Below, in pieces: positions 49,878 through 57,806 of a DNA stretch of 64,000 nucleotides. Within the stretch, counting starts at the first letter, position 1; each line of letters opens with the position of its first letter. This stretch comes from Nocardioides ferulae (GTDB taxonomy: Bacteria > Actinomycetota > Actinomycetes > Propionibacteriales > Nocardioidaceae): assembly GCF_003660455.1 (NCBI RefSeq), contig NZ_QZVR01000001.1, positions 583,469 through 647,468 of the forward strand. Direction: 5' to 3'. Under the pieces are notes generated by a model, which was given only the letters and a program-made list of their open reading frames with translations, made no database searches and was not told where the DNA came from. Both the position numbers and the translations under genes were made by a program.

Positions 49878-50693
49878 ATGACCACGACACCATCCGACGC
49901 CGTCGCCGGCGACGACGTCCGCGCCGCGGCCGAGCGGCTGCAGCAGGCGGCCGCCTCCGGCGTCCCGTGCGCGCCAGTGCGCGACCTCATCGGCAGCGAC
50001 GACGTCGCCGCGGCCTACGCCGTCCAGTCCCTGATCATCGCCGACCGGCTGGCCTCCGGCGCCCGGGTCGTGGGCCGCAAGATCGGCCTCACCTCCCCCG
50101 CCGTGCAGCAGTGGCTCGGCGTCGACACCCCCGACTTCGGTGTGCTCGTCGACGACATGGAGTACGCCGAGCACGACACCGTGCCGATGGGCCGACTGCT
50201 GCAGCCGCGTGCCGAGGCCGAGATCGCCTTCGTGCTCTCCGCCGACCTGACCGAGGGCCCGTTCACCGCACAGTCGGTGCGGGGCGCCGTGGACCACGCG
50301 CGCGCCGCCATCGAGATCGTCGACTCGCGCATCACCGACTGGGACATCCGGCTCGGTGACACGGTCGCCGACAACGCCTCCAGCGGCCTCTACGTTCTCG
50401 GCGCCGAGCGCCGCACGCTCGACGACTTCGAGCCGGTCGACGTCGAGATGGTGATGACCTGCGACGGCGAGGAGGTCTCGACCGGCACCGGTGCCGCCTG
50501 CCTCGGCGACCCGCTGAACGCGCTCGCCTGGCTCGCCGCCGCCGCCCTGGACTACGGCGAGCCGCTGCGCGCCGGCCAGGTGATCCTCTCCGGGGCCCTG
50601 GGCCCCGTGCACCCCCTGTCCCCCGGCGCCGTCGTGCGCGCCGACATCACCGGCCTCGGCTCGGTGACCGCGACCTTCTCCAAGGAGCAGTGA
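49878..50693 (+). CDS. dmpE: 2-oxopent-4-enoate (2-hydroxypentadienoate) hydratase
   Basis: A 271-residue hydratase of the fumarylacetoacetate-hydrolase-like fold (MhpD/DmpE). It adds water to 2-oxopent-4-enoate to give 4-hydroxy-2-oxovalerate. GRKIGLTSPAVQQWLGVDTPD, RAEAEIAFVLS and NASSGLYVLG are family blocks, with acidic metal ligands near AEAEIAF and IEIVDSR. The ATG at 49878 lacks a ribosome site and stands six bases after CACGAT, suggesting a leaderless transcript. It leads the operon with dmpF- and dmpG-like genes. Confidence 0.9.
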   Translation: MTTTPSDAVAGDDVRAAAERLQQAAASGVPCAPVRDLIGSDDVAAAYAVQSLIIADRLASGARVVGRKIGLTSPAVQQWLGVDTPDFGVLVDDMEYAEHDTVPMGRLLQPRAEAEIAFVLSADLTEGPFTAQSVRGAVDHARAAIEIVDSRITDWDIRLGDTVADNASSGLYVLGAERRTLDDFEPVDVEMVMTCDGEEVSTGTGAACLGDPLNALAWLAAAALDYGEPLRAGQVILSGALGPVHPLSPGAVVRADITGLGSVTATFSKEQ

Positions 50694-51674
50694 ATGAGTG
50701 AGCACGCGTCGACCAAGGTGGCCATCATCGGGTCCGGCAACATCGGCACCGACCTGATGATCAAGGTGCTGCGCACCTCCGAGACCCTCGAGATGGGGGC
50801 GATGGTCGGCATCGACCCCGCCTCCGACGGGCTCGCCCGCGCCGCCCGGCTCAAGGTGCCGACCACCCACGAGGGGGTCGACGGCCTGATCGCGATGGAG
50901 CACTTCGACGAGATCGACATCGTCTTCGACGCCACCTCCGCCGGCGCGCACCGCGCCAACGCGGCCAAGCTCTCGGCGTACGGCAAGAAGCTCGTCGACC
51001 TCACGCCCGCCGCGATCGGCCCCTTCGTCGTGCCGGCCGTCAACCTCGAGCAGCACATCGGCCTCGACAACCTGAACATGGTCACCTGCGGCGGCCAGGC
51101 CACCATTCCGATCGTGGCGGCGGTGTCGAGCGTCACCGAGGTGCCCTACGCCGAGATCGTGGCCTCGATCGCCTCGAAGTCGGCCGGCCCGGGCACCCGA
51201 GCCAACATCGACGAGTTCACCGAGACCACCTCGCACGCGATCGAGGCCGTCGGCGGAGCCTGGACCGGCAAGGCGATCATCATCCTCAACCCCGCCGAGC
51301 CGCCGCTGATCATGCGCGACACCGTGTTCTGCCTGATCAACGACCCCGAGGGTCAGCAGCAGGACGCGATCCGGCGAGCCGTCGAGGACATGGTGGCCAG
51401 GGTCGCCGAGTACGTCCCCGGCTACCGCCTCAAGCAGGCCGTGCAGTTCACCCGCGTGCCCGACGGCGAGCCGGTGCACACGATGCTCGGCAAGGGCGTC
51501 GGCGAGGTCGCCGTGAGCCACAAGGTCGCGGTGTTCCTCGAGGTCGAGGGCGCCGCGCACTACCTGCCGGCCTACGCCGGCAACCTCGACATCATGACCT
51601 CCGCAGCCCTGCGCACCGGCGAGGCGATCGCCCAGCAACTGGCCGCCACCCGCACCGAAGGAGTCCCCGCATGA
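50694..51674 (+). CDS. dmpF: Acetaldehyde dehydrogenase (acylating)
   Basis: A 326-residue NAD-dependent enzyme of the DmpF/MhpF/HsaG family that converts acetaldehyde to acetyl-CoA. The nucleotide-binding [16 protein letters not shown] (9-24), the catalytic C132 in MVTCGGQAT and the block [16 protein letters not shown] are present. C132 is at the same position as in DmpF. Its ATG directly follows the hydratase TGA. It should form a channelling complex with the aldolase next to it. Confidence 0.94.
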   Translation: MSEHASTKVAIIGSGNIGTDLMIKVLRTSETLEMGAMVGIDPASDGLARAARLKVPTTHEGVDGLIAMEHFDEIDIVFDATSAGAHRANAAKLSAYGKKLVDLTPAAIGPFVVPAVNLEQHIGLDNLNMVTCGGQATIPIVAAVSSVTEVPYAEIVASIASKSAGPGTRANIDEFTETTSHAIEAVGGAWTGKAIIILNPAEPPLIMRDTVFCLINDPEGQQQDAIRRAVEDMVARVAEYVPGYRLKQAVQFTRVPDGEPVHTMLGKGVGEVAVSHKVAVFLEVEGAAHYLPAYAGNLDIMTSAALRTGEAIAQQLAATRTEGVPA

Positions 51675-52711
51675 GCCAGCCCCAGGTCGTCGACCGCCTC
51701 TACATCCAGGACGTCACGCTCCGTGACGGCATGCACGCGATCCGGCACCGGATCGACCCCGAGGACCTCAAGCGCATCGTCGCCGCGCTCGACGATGCCG
51801 GCGTCGACGCGATCGAGGTCACCCACGGTGACGGTCTCGGCGGCGGGTCGATCAACTACGGCCCTGGCTCCAACACCGACTGGGAGTGGATCGAGGCCGC
51901 CGCGTCGGTCATCAAGAACGCCAAGCTGACCTCGCTGCTCGTGCCCGGCATCGGCACCGCGGAGCACCTCAAGGAGGCCTACGCCCTGGGCGTGCGCTCG
52001 GTGCGCATCGCCACCCACTGCACCGAGGCCGACGTCGCCAAGCAGCACATCGAGACCGCCCGCGAGATCGGCATGGACGTCTCGGGCTTCCTGATGATGT
52101 CGCACATGTCGGGGCCCAAGGAGCTGGCCCAGCAGGCCAAGCTGATGGAGTCCTACGGCGCCCACTGCGTCTACGTCACCGACTCCGGCGGCCGGCTCAC
52201 CATGGACGGGGTGCGTGAGCGCTTCCGCGCCTACCGCGACGTGCTGAAGCCGGAGACCCAGCTCGGCATCCACGCCCACGAGAACCTCTCGCTGTCGGTG
52301 GCGAACTCGGTCGTCGCCGTCGAGGAGGGCGTCACCCGGGTCGACGCCTCGCTCGCGGGCCAGGGCGCGGGAGCCGGCAACGCCCCCATCGAGCCGTTCA
52401 TCGCGGTGGCCGACCTGATGGGCTGGCAGCACGGCTGCGACGTCTTCAAGCTCCAGGACGCCGCCGACGACCTCGTCCGCCCCCTGCAGGACCGACCGGT
52501 CCGCGTCGACAGGGAGACGCTGACGCTGGGCTACGCCGGCGTCTACTCCTCGTTCCTGCGGCACGCCGAGAACGCCGCGGCGGAGTACGGCGTCGAGGCC
52601 CGCGACCTGCTCGTCGAGGTCGGCAAGCGCCGCCTCGTCGGCGGCCAGGAGGACATGATCATCGACATCGCCCTCGACCTGCTCCGCGACCGTGAGGCCG
52701 CCCCGGCCTGA
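51671..52711 (+). CDS. dmpG: 4-hydroxy-2-oxovalerate aldolase
   Basis: A 346-residue class II aldolase (DmpG/MhpE/HsaF) that splits 4-hydroxy-2-oxovalerate into pyruvate and acetaldehyde. [13 protein letters not shown] holds the catalytic R18, metal ligand D19 and base H22. [15 protein letters not shown] contains the metal-binding His pair. A C-terminal communication domain is expected for contact with the dehydrogenase. The ATG overlaps the dmpF stop by four bases. It is followed by a strong terminator. Confidence 0.95.
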   Translation: MSQPQVVDRLYIQDVTLRDGMHAIRHRIDPEDLKRIVAALDDAGVDAIEVTHGDGLGGGSINYGPGSNTDWEWIEAAASVIKNAKLTSLLVPGIGTAEHLKEAYALGVRSVRIATHCTEADVAKQHIETAREIGMDVSGFLMMSHMSGPKELAQQAKLMESYGAHCVYVTDSGGRLTMDGVRERFRAYRDVLKPETQLGIHAHENLSLSVANSVVAVEEGVTRVDASLAGQGAGAGNAPIEPFIAVADLMGWQHGCDVFKLQDAADDLVRPLQDRPVRVDRETLTLGYAGVYSSFLRHAENAAAEYGVEARDLLVEVGKRRLVGGQEDMIIDIALDLLRDREAAPA

Positions 52712-52734
52712 CCTCCAGCGCCGCGGACGACGCG

Positions 52735-52768
52735 AACGCCCGGTGACCCCGCGGGGTCACCGGGCGTT
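52735..52768. terminator. Bidirectional terminator between the two catechol operons
   Basis: A perfect 34-base palindrome begins AACGCCCGGTGACCCC and ends in its reverse complement. It gives a stem of up to 16 bp, between the convergent aldolase and tautomerase genes. Confidence 0.88.
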
Positions 52769-52786
52769 GCCGTCCGTGGTCGCGCC

Positions 52787-52987
52787 TCAGGCGTCCGGAG
52801 CCCGGCGCTCGGCGATCGTCACGTCGCCCGCCGCCCAGTGGGTCGCCGGCACCTCGCGGAGCACGACGCGCACGCTCTCCCGGGGCGCGTCGATCGCGGT
52901 CGCCGCCGCCTCGGTCAGCGCCGTGACCAGCGCCCGCAGCTGCTCGGGGGTGCGGCCCTCCACCAGCGTGACGTCGATGAACGGCAT
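52787..52987 (-). CDS. dmpI: 4-oxalocrotonate tautomerase family protein
   Basis: A 66-residue tautomerase of the 4-OT type. After Met removal Pro-1 (MPFIDVTLVEGRTPEQL) is the catalytic base. Arg residues near 11 and 39 fit the family pattern. It converts 2-hydroxymuconate to its keto isomer in the dehydrogenase branch of the meta-cleavage pathway. Its ATG overlaps the decarboxylase TGA by one base. It is last in the operon. The longer frame that includes it upstream is an artefact. Confidence 0.87.
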   Translation of the reverse strand: MPFIDVTLVEGRTPEQLRALVTALTEAAATAIDAPRESVRVVLREVPATHWAAGDVTIAERRAPDA

Positions 52988-53778
52988 CAGTGGGCCGGAC
53001 CGCAGGAGAGCGTGACGTCGCCCAGCGTGGCGAAGCGGCAGGTCACGGTCGAGCCCGGCGTGGCCGGCACGGCGTCCGACATGCCGCCGGTGAGCACGAC
53101 CCAGCCCGGCTCGACGGCGATGCCCCGCCCGGCGAGGTCGTTGACCGCCAGCGCCAGGGCCTCCGCCGGGTGGCCCAGCACGTCGGCCCCGGTGGCCCGG
53201 TGCACGACCTGCCCGTCGACCACCACCTCCACTGCCTCGGCGGCGAGGTCGAGGTCGCCCGGGGCGAGCGCCACCGCGCCCAGCAGGTAGGCCCCCGAGG
53301 AGGCGTTGTCGGCCACGACGTCGGCGGCGGTGAACCTGAACTCCCGGTAGCGGCTGTCGATCACCTCGGCGCCGGCGCGCACCTCCCCGACCGCGGCCAG
53401 CGCCTGCGCCGCCGTGACGCCGGGGCCCTCCAGCCGCTCGCGCATGACGAAGACGATCTCGGGCTCGATCCGGGGGTGGATGAGCGCCTGCTGGGGCACG
53501 GGCTGCCCGTCCTCGAGGACCATGGCGTCGGTCAACCAGGCCACCAGCGGGGTGCTCACGCCCATCCGCTCCTGCTTGGCCTTGCTGGTCAGGCCCAGCT
53601 TGACCCCGGTGACCCGCTCGCCTCGGGCCAGGCGGCGACGCAGCGTCTCGGCCTGGATCTGGTAGCCGGTGGCCACGTCGAGGTCGGGCCACTCGTCGGT
53701 GAACTTCGTGCGGTCCCGACGCTCCGCCTCGCAGGCGAGCAGCTCGGTCGCGACGGCGTCGGCGGTCCAGGTGGTCAT
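52987..53778 (-). CDS. dmpH: 4-oxalocrotonate decarboxylase (2-oxo-3-hexenedioate decarboxylase)
   Basis: A 263-residue protein of the same hydratase/decarboxylase fold as DmpE. It has GVKLGLTSKAKQERMGVSTP, PRIEPEIVFVM, AEVIDSRYREF and NASSGAYLLG. The position next to a tautomerase and the TKFTDEWP N-terminus fit DmpH/XylI rather than the hydratase. It releases CO2 to give 2-oxopent-4-enoate, which feeds DmpE. The distinction from a second hydratase is by context and pattern. Confidence 0.87.
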   Translation of the reverse strand: MTTWTADAVATELLACEAERRDRTKFTDEWPDLDVATGYQIQAETLRRRLARGERVTGVKLGLTSKAKQERMGVSTPLVAWLTDAMVLEDGQPVPQQALIHPRIEPEIVFVMRERLEGPGVTAAQALAAVGEVRAGAEVIDSRYREFRFTAADVVADNASSGAYLLGAVALAPGDLDLAAEAVEVVVDGQVVHRATGADVLGHPAEALALAVNDLAGRGIAVEPGWVVLTGGMSDAVPATPGSTVTCRFATLGDVTLSCGPAH

Positions 53779-54233
53779 GTGGTGTCCTCTCGAGGGGTCG
53801 GGTTCGGTGTGGGTGCCACGGCGCGCGCTCCCGCCTCGGCGACGGCCCGGTCCTGGGCGGCACTGCCCCCGGAGACCCCGATCGCGCCGACCGGCTCGCC
53901 GTCGACGACGACGGGGACGCCACCGCCGAAGGCGGCCACGCCCGGGCGGCCGGCGATCCCGTCCCGCACCGCGGGCTCGGACTCGATGGCGGCGTAGAGC
54001 TCGTCGGTGGGCGCGCCGCCGAAGCCCGCGACGGTGCGCGCCTTGTCGATCGCGATGTCGGCCGAGGCCGCGAAGGCGCCGTCCATCCGGGCGAAGGCGA
54101 GCAGCGCCCCGCCGGCGTCGGTCACGGCGACGTTGACCGGCACGCCCAGCGACGCGGCGTACGCGAGGGCGGCGTCGAGAGCGGCCCTCGCCCCGACGTG
54201 GGTCAGGGCGAGGGCCGGTCGCAGGTGGCTCAC
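53775..54233 (-). CDS. GlcG/HbpS-like (DUF336) heme-binding family protein
   Basis: A 152-residue protein of the GlcG/HbpS family. The core ALAYAASLGVPVNVAVTDAGGALLAFARMDGA, with the family's SADIAIDKARTVAGF and GGVPVVVDGEPVGAIGVSGGS, is clear. Family members bind heme or assist enzymes; some sit in catabolic operons. It lies between the dioxygenase and decarboxylase with 4-base overlaps on both sides, so it is translated with them. Its role in catechol breakdown is unknown. Confidence 0.82.
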   Translation of the reverse strand: MSHLRPALALTHVGARAALDAALAYAASLGVPVNVAVTDAGGALLAFARMDGAFAASADIAIDKARTVAGFGGAPTDELYAAIESEPAVRDGIAGRPGVAAFGGGVPVVVDGEPVGAIGVSGGSAAQDRAVAEAGARAVAPTPNPTPREDTT

Positions 54234-55159
54234 GTCAGGACGGTGGTGAAGCGGTCGTTGAGCTCACGGGCGTGGTAGAAGATGCCCTTGCCGAGCTGCT
54301 CGGGGGTCCACACCGAGACCGGCCGGTCACGGTAGGCGAGGTAGCCGCCGGCGAAGACCTCGTTGCGGCTGCCCGAGGGGTCGAAGAAGTAGACCGTCTG
54401 GCCGCGGGTGATGCCGTGCCGGGTCGGGCCGACGTCGATCGGCACGTCGTCCATCGCCATCAGGTCGGCGGCGCGGCCCACCTCGTTCCAGTCGCCCAGG
54501 CGGAACGCGAAGTGGTGCAGCTTGGCCTGCGGGCCCTCGAGGCAGGCGAGCTGGTGGATCTGGTTGTTGCTGGTCATCCAGGTGGCGATCAGGTGGGCGT
54601 CGTCGTCGAGGGAGGTCTGCACCCGCTCGGTGGCGTAGAAGCCGAAGACCCGCTCGAGCATCGACTGCATCAGTGCGGGGTCCTCGCAGGTGATCAGCGA
54701 GTGGTCCAGCGCCGGGACGCCGACGCCGACCAGGTGCCGGGGGAACGCGTCGGGGTTGTGGGTGCCCACCTCGGTGCCGATGGCGGTGGCCTGGTGGTAG
54801 ACCTCGAAGACGTGCTCGGAGGGGGTGGTGAAGCGGATGCCGTCGCCGATCTCGGGGTTCTCGCCGGCGCTCATCCGCTCGACGGTGAGGCCGAAGTCGC
54901 GGGCCTTCCGCTCGATGTCGTCGATGTCGGACTCGTACTCGACCTTCCAGCCGTACTTGACGACGCCGACCCCGCCCTCCTCGAGCACGACCGAGTGGTG
55001 GTCCCACTCGTCCCAGCCCTTGTAGAACACCCGCTGGTTGCCGTCGGCGCTGACGTCGGAGCGCGTCTCGTAGAGACCCATCGTCGTGGCGTAGTGGTCC
55101 TTGGCCTCCGCCATGTCCGTGACCCGGACATGGGCGTAGCCCATCCTCATGACTCCCAT
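54230..55159 (-). CDS. dmpB: Catechol 2,3-dioxygenase (extradiol)
   Basis: A 309-residue type I extradiol dioxygenase with two vicinal-oxygen-chelate modules. Fe(II) ligands are H153 in LDHSLITCED, H215 or H216 in LHHFAFRL, and E267 in RNEVFAGG, matching the spacing of XylE/DmpB. It opens catechol to 2-hydroxymuconate semialdehyde. The start MGVMRMGYAHV follows a reasonable ribosome site. The upstream gene encodes the ferredoxin that usually reactivates this enzyme. Confidence 0.93.
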   Translation of the reverse strand: MGVMRMGYAHVRVTDMAEAKDHYATTMGLYETRSDVSADGNQRVFYKGWDEWDHHSVVLEEGGVGVVKYGWKVEYESDIDDIERKARDFGLTVERMSAGENPEIGDGIRFTTPSEHVFEVYHQATAIGTEVGTHNPDAFPRHLVGVGVPALDHSLITCEDPALMQSMLERVFGFYATERVQTSLDDDAHLIATWMTSNNQIHQLACLEGPQAKLHHFAFRLGDWNEVGRAADLMAMDDVPIDVGPTRHGITRGQTVYFFDPSGSRNEVFAGGYLAYRDRPVSVWTPEQLGKGIFYHARELNDRFTTVLT

Positions 55160-55162
55160 TGC

Positions 55163-55537
55163 TTACTCCTTGTCAGGGCCGGTGGCGGCGATGTTGAGGT
55201 ACTTCAGCAGGCCCGTGGGCGCGGCGCTCACGTCCTCGATGTCGATGTGCAGGGTGATGTCGCCGGCCGGTACGGCGCGGCAGGTCAGGCAGGTGCCCGA
55301 GGCTCGCTCGTCGGAGGTGAGCACGGTGCCGGCGACCGCCTTCTCGTAGGTCACCTCTCCCTGGACCAGCTCGAGCTTGCAGATGCCGCAGCCTCCGCGG
55401 CGGCAGCCGACCTGGCGGACGGTGAAGCCGCACCGGTGCAGCCCGGCCAGCACCGGCTCGCCCGGCTGCAGGCGGGCGACGAAGCCACTGGGCTCGATGC
55501 GCACGGTCGGCACGACGCTCGCCTCGCCCCGGCTCAC
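55163..55537 (-). CDS. Plant-type [2Fe-2S] ferredoxin (XylT-like)
   Basis: A 124-residue ferredoxin with the cluster motif C45-x4-C50-x2-C53 (GCRRGGCGICK) and a final cysteine at 83 or 86 (TCLTCRAVP). In meta-cleavage operons such proteins (XylT, DmpQ) re-reduce the oxidised iron of catechol 2,3-dioxygenase. The gene lies between the dehydrogenase and dioxygenase genes, as expected. The start overlaps the dehydrogenase stop by four bases. Confidence 0.88.
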   Translation of the reverse strand: MSRGEASVVPTVRIEPSGFVARLQPGEPVLAGLHRCGFTVRQVGCRRGGCGICKLELVQGEVTYEKAVAGTVLTSDERASGTCLTCRAVPAGDITLHIDIEDVSAAPTGLLKYLNIAATGPDKE

Positions 55538-56988
55538 CCTCGGGGCCCGCGGTCGATCTGCATCACGATCGCCTTCGGCTCGGTGAAGAACTCGCGGCTG
55601 AACGTGCCGCCCTCGCGGCCGACCCCGGAGTCACCGACCCCGCCGAAGGGCGTGCGCAGGTCGCGGATGAAGAAGCAGTTCACCCAGACGGTGCCGGCGC
55701 GCAGCCGCGAGGCCACCCGGTGCGCCCGGGAGAGGTTCTCGGTGAACAGCATCGCGTTGAGGCCGTAGCGGGTGTCGTTGGCCAGGTGGACGACCTCCTC
55801 CTCGTCCTCGAAGCGGTTGACCACGACGACGGGGCCGAAGATCTCCTGGCAGTAGTGCGAGGCGGTCAGCGGCAGGTCGGTGATGATCGTCGGCCGCACC
55901 AGCCAGCGACCGTCGGGGTCGGTGCCCCCGGTCAGCACGGTGCCGCCCTCGGCCTCGACCGAGTCGACGTACCCCTTGACCTTGTCGAAGTGCCGCCTCG
56001 AGGCCAGCGAGGAGAACTGGGTGCGCGGGTCGAACGGGTCACCGATCACCAGCGCCTCGGCGGCAGCCCGGAACCGCTCCATGAACGCGTCGTAGATGCC
56101 CGACTGCACGAACAGCCGCGACCCGGCGAGGCAGATCTGCCCGGCGTTGCGGAAGATCGCCTCGACGGCCCAGTGGACGGCGTTGTCGAGGTCGGCGTCG
56201 TCGAAGACGAGGTTGGCGCCCTTGCCGCCGAGCTCCAGCGAGACCGGGGCGAGGTGGGTGGCAGCGGAGGCCATGATCACCTTGCCGGTCTTCGAGTCGC
56301 CGGTGAACGTGACCCGGTCGACGCGCGGGTCGGCGGTCAGCGTCGAGCCGGCGGGGACGCCGAAGCCGTTGATCGTGTTGATCACCCCGTTCGGCAGCCC
56401 GGCCTCGACCGCGAGGCGGCCCAGCATGGTCACCGAGGCCGGGGTGTCCTCCGAGGGCTTGGCGACCACGGTGTTGCCCCAGGCGATCGCGGGGGCGATC
56501 TTCCAGGTGGCCATCATCAGCGGGAAGTTCCACGGGCTGATCGCGGCGACCACGCCGGCCGGGCCGTACTCCGAGTAGCTGTGGTGGCCGGTGTCCATCG
56601 GGTAGGTCTCGCCAGTCGCGTCGCGCTGGTGGTCGGCGAAGAAGCGGAAGTTGTGCACCGACCGGGCGACGTCGTGGCGGGCCTGGACCAGCGGCTTGCC
56701 CATGTCGAGGGCGTCCAGGGTGGCCAGGTCGTCGGTCCGCTCCTCCATCAGGTCGGCGAGGGCGTGGATGTGGGCGGCCCGCTCCCGCCGGCCCATCCGC
56801 GGCCAGGGCCCCTCGTCGAAGGCCCGGCGGGCCGCGGTGATCGCCCGCTGGGCGTCCTCCTCCTGGGCCTCGGCCACCTCGCCGAAGACCTCCTGGGTGT
56901 AGGGGTTGACGGTGTCGAACCGCTTGCCCGACAGGGACTCGACCTCCTCGCCGTCGATGACGTGGCCGAAGAACTGCAGGTCGCTCAT
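55534..56988 (-). CDS. dmpC: 2-hydroxymuconic semialdehyde dehydrogenase
   Basis: A 484-residue NAD-dependent aldehyde dehydrogenase. The general base Glu in LELGGKGAN, the catalytic Cys in NAGQICLAGSR and the NAD motif FTGDSKTGK are intact. Its operon partners point to DmpC/XylG activity, which oxidises 2-hydroxymuconate semialdehyde to 2-hydroxymuconate. Its ATG overlaps the stop of a 20-codon leader frame, and GGAGG lies before it. It leads the minus-strand catechol operon. Confidence 0.9.
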   Translation of the reverse strand: MSDLQFFGHVIDGEEVESLSGKRFDTVNPYTQEVFGEVAEAQEEDAQRAITAARRAFDEGPWPRMGRRERAAHIHALADLMEERTDDLATLDALDMGKPLVQARHDVARSVHNFRFFADHQRDATGETYPMDTGHHSYSEYGPAGVVAAISPWNFPLMMATWKIAPAIAWGNTVVAKPSEDTPASVTMLGRLAVEAGLPNGVINTINGFGVPAGSTLTADPRVDRVTFTGDSKTGKVIMASAATHLAPVSLELGGKGANLVFDDADLDNAVHWAVEAIFRNAGQICLAGSRLFVQSGIYDAFMERFRAAAEALVIGDPFDPRTQFSSLASRRHFDKVKGYVDSVEAEGGTVLTGGTDPDGRWLVRPTIITDLPLTASHYCQEIFGPVVVVNRFEDEEEVVHLANDTRYGLNAMLFTENLSRAHRVASRLRAGTVWVNCFFIRDLRTPFGGVGDSGVGREGGTFSREFFTEPKAIVMQIDRGPRG

Positions 56989-57047
56989 GCGCGTGCCTCC
57001 TCCGAGGCGGTCCGGACGATCACGCCGGCGGATGTGACGGTGGTCAT
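56985..57047 (-). CDS. 20-residue leader ORF overlapping the semialdehyde dehydrogenase start
   Basis: MTTVTSAGVIVRTASEEARA runs from an ATG at 57047 to a TGA that overlaps the dehydrogenase ATG (ATGA). TAACGT (57059-57054) stands exactly six bases before this ATG, so the operon transcript may start at the ATG and translate the leader without a ribosome site. The GGAGG for the dehydrogenase lies inside it. Function as a coupling leader is inference. Confidence 0.5.
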   Translation of the reverse strand: MTTVTSAGVIVRTASEEARA

Positions 57048-57085
57048 AGCGGCACGTTAGGAGGCGGCGACCCGCCCGCCGACGA

Positions 57086-57106
57086 ACGTTCCCGAGGGCG
57101 GAACGT
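57086..57106. promoter_or_regulatory. IclR-type operator B upstream of dehydrogenase operon
   Basis: ACGTTCC-CGAGGGC-GGAACGT is a perfect 7-base inverted repeat with the same GTTCC-N7-GGAAC core as operator A. Its centre is 49 bases upstream of the leader ATG, nearly the same distance as operator A from the hydratase ATG (51). It touches the stop codon of the disrupted IclR gene. Confidence 0.7.
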
Positions 57107-57802
57107 CAGGGTGAGGGCGGCGCGGACCGGGAGAGCTTGGCCGCCGCGGCGACGACCAGGCTCAGCAGGTGGCCGCCCTGGGCGCGGAAGCTCTCGGTGG
57201 GTCCGACCAGGCTGACGCCGGCGATCGCCTCACCCGACGGTCCGTGCAGCGGCGCGGCGCAGGAGCCGACGCCGACGGTGGCCTCGTCGAACGAGATGGC
57301 GCCGTGCTGGCGCCGCGTCTCGGCGAGCCGCTCCTCCCACTGCTCGACGGTGGTGAGCGTGAACGCGGTCCGGGCCGGGAAGCCGGCCGCCCGGCGGGCC
57401 TCGGCGAAGCTGGGGTTGAACGCCGCGATGGCCTTGCCGCTGCTGGTCGTGTGGGCGGGCAGCCGGCGGCCGGTGCGTCGCAGCAGCGCGACGCCGAGGT
57501 TGGTCTCCAGCCGCTCGGCGTACACGACGTCCGCGCCGTCGGGGATCGCGAGCTGGACGGTGAGCCCGGAGGCGTGGCGCAGCTGGACCAGGGTAGGCAG
57601 GGCCATCGTGCGCAGGTGGTTGCGGGTCATGGCCAGCTGGCCGAGCTCGTAGAGCCGCATGCCGAGCCGGTAGCGGGCCGTCTCTGCGCTGCGCGAGACG
57701 AGGCCGCGGGACACCAGGGTCGTCAACGCCCGGCTCCTCGTCGTCGGCGAAGCACTCGAGCACGTCGAGTGCGATGCCGGCCGAGTGCACCGTGCCCGTC
57801 AC
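57106..57802 (-). pseudogene. IclR-family regulator with internal deletion/frameshift in the helix-turn-helix
   Basis: From GTG 57802 the frame reads VTGTVHSAGIALDVLECFADDEEPG, a normal IclR N-terminus, then shifts out of frame. From 57726 another frame resumes with LTTLVSRGLVSRSAETARYRLG and a complete effector domain (LPAHTTSSGKAIAAF, GVGSCAAPLHG). The roughly 18 residues that should carry the recognition helix are missing at the junction near 57727. The remaining frame could only give a sensor domain from a TTG start. A sequencing or assembly fault is an alternative explanation. It lies just upstream of operator B and the dehydrogenase operon. Confidence 0.75.
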
Positions 57803-57806
57803 GACG

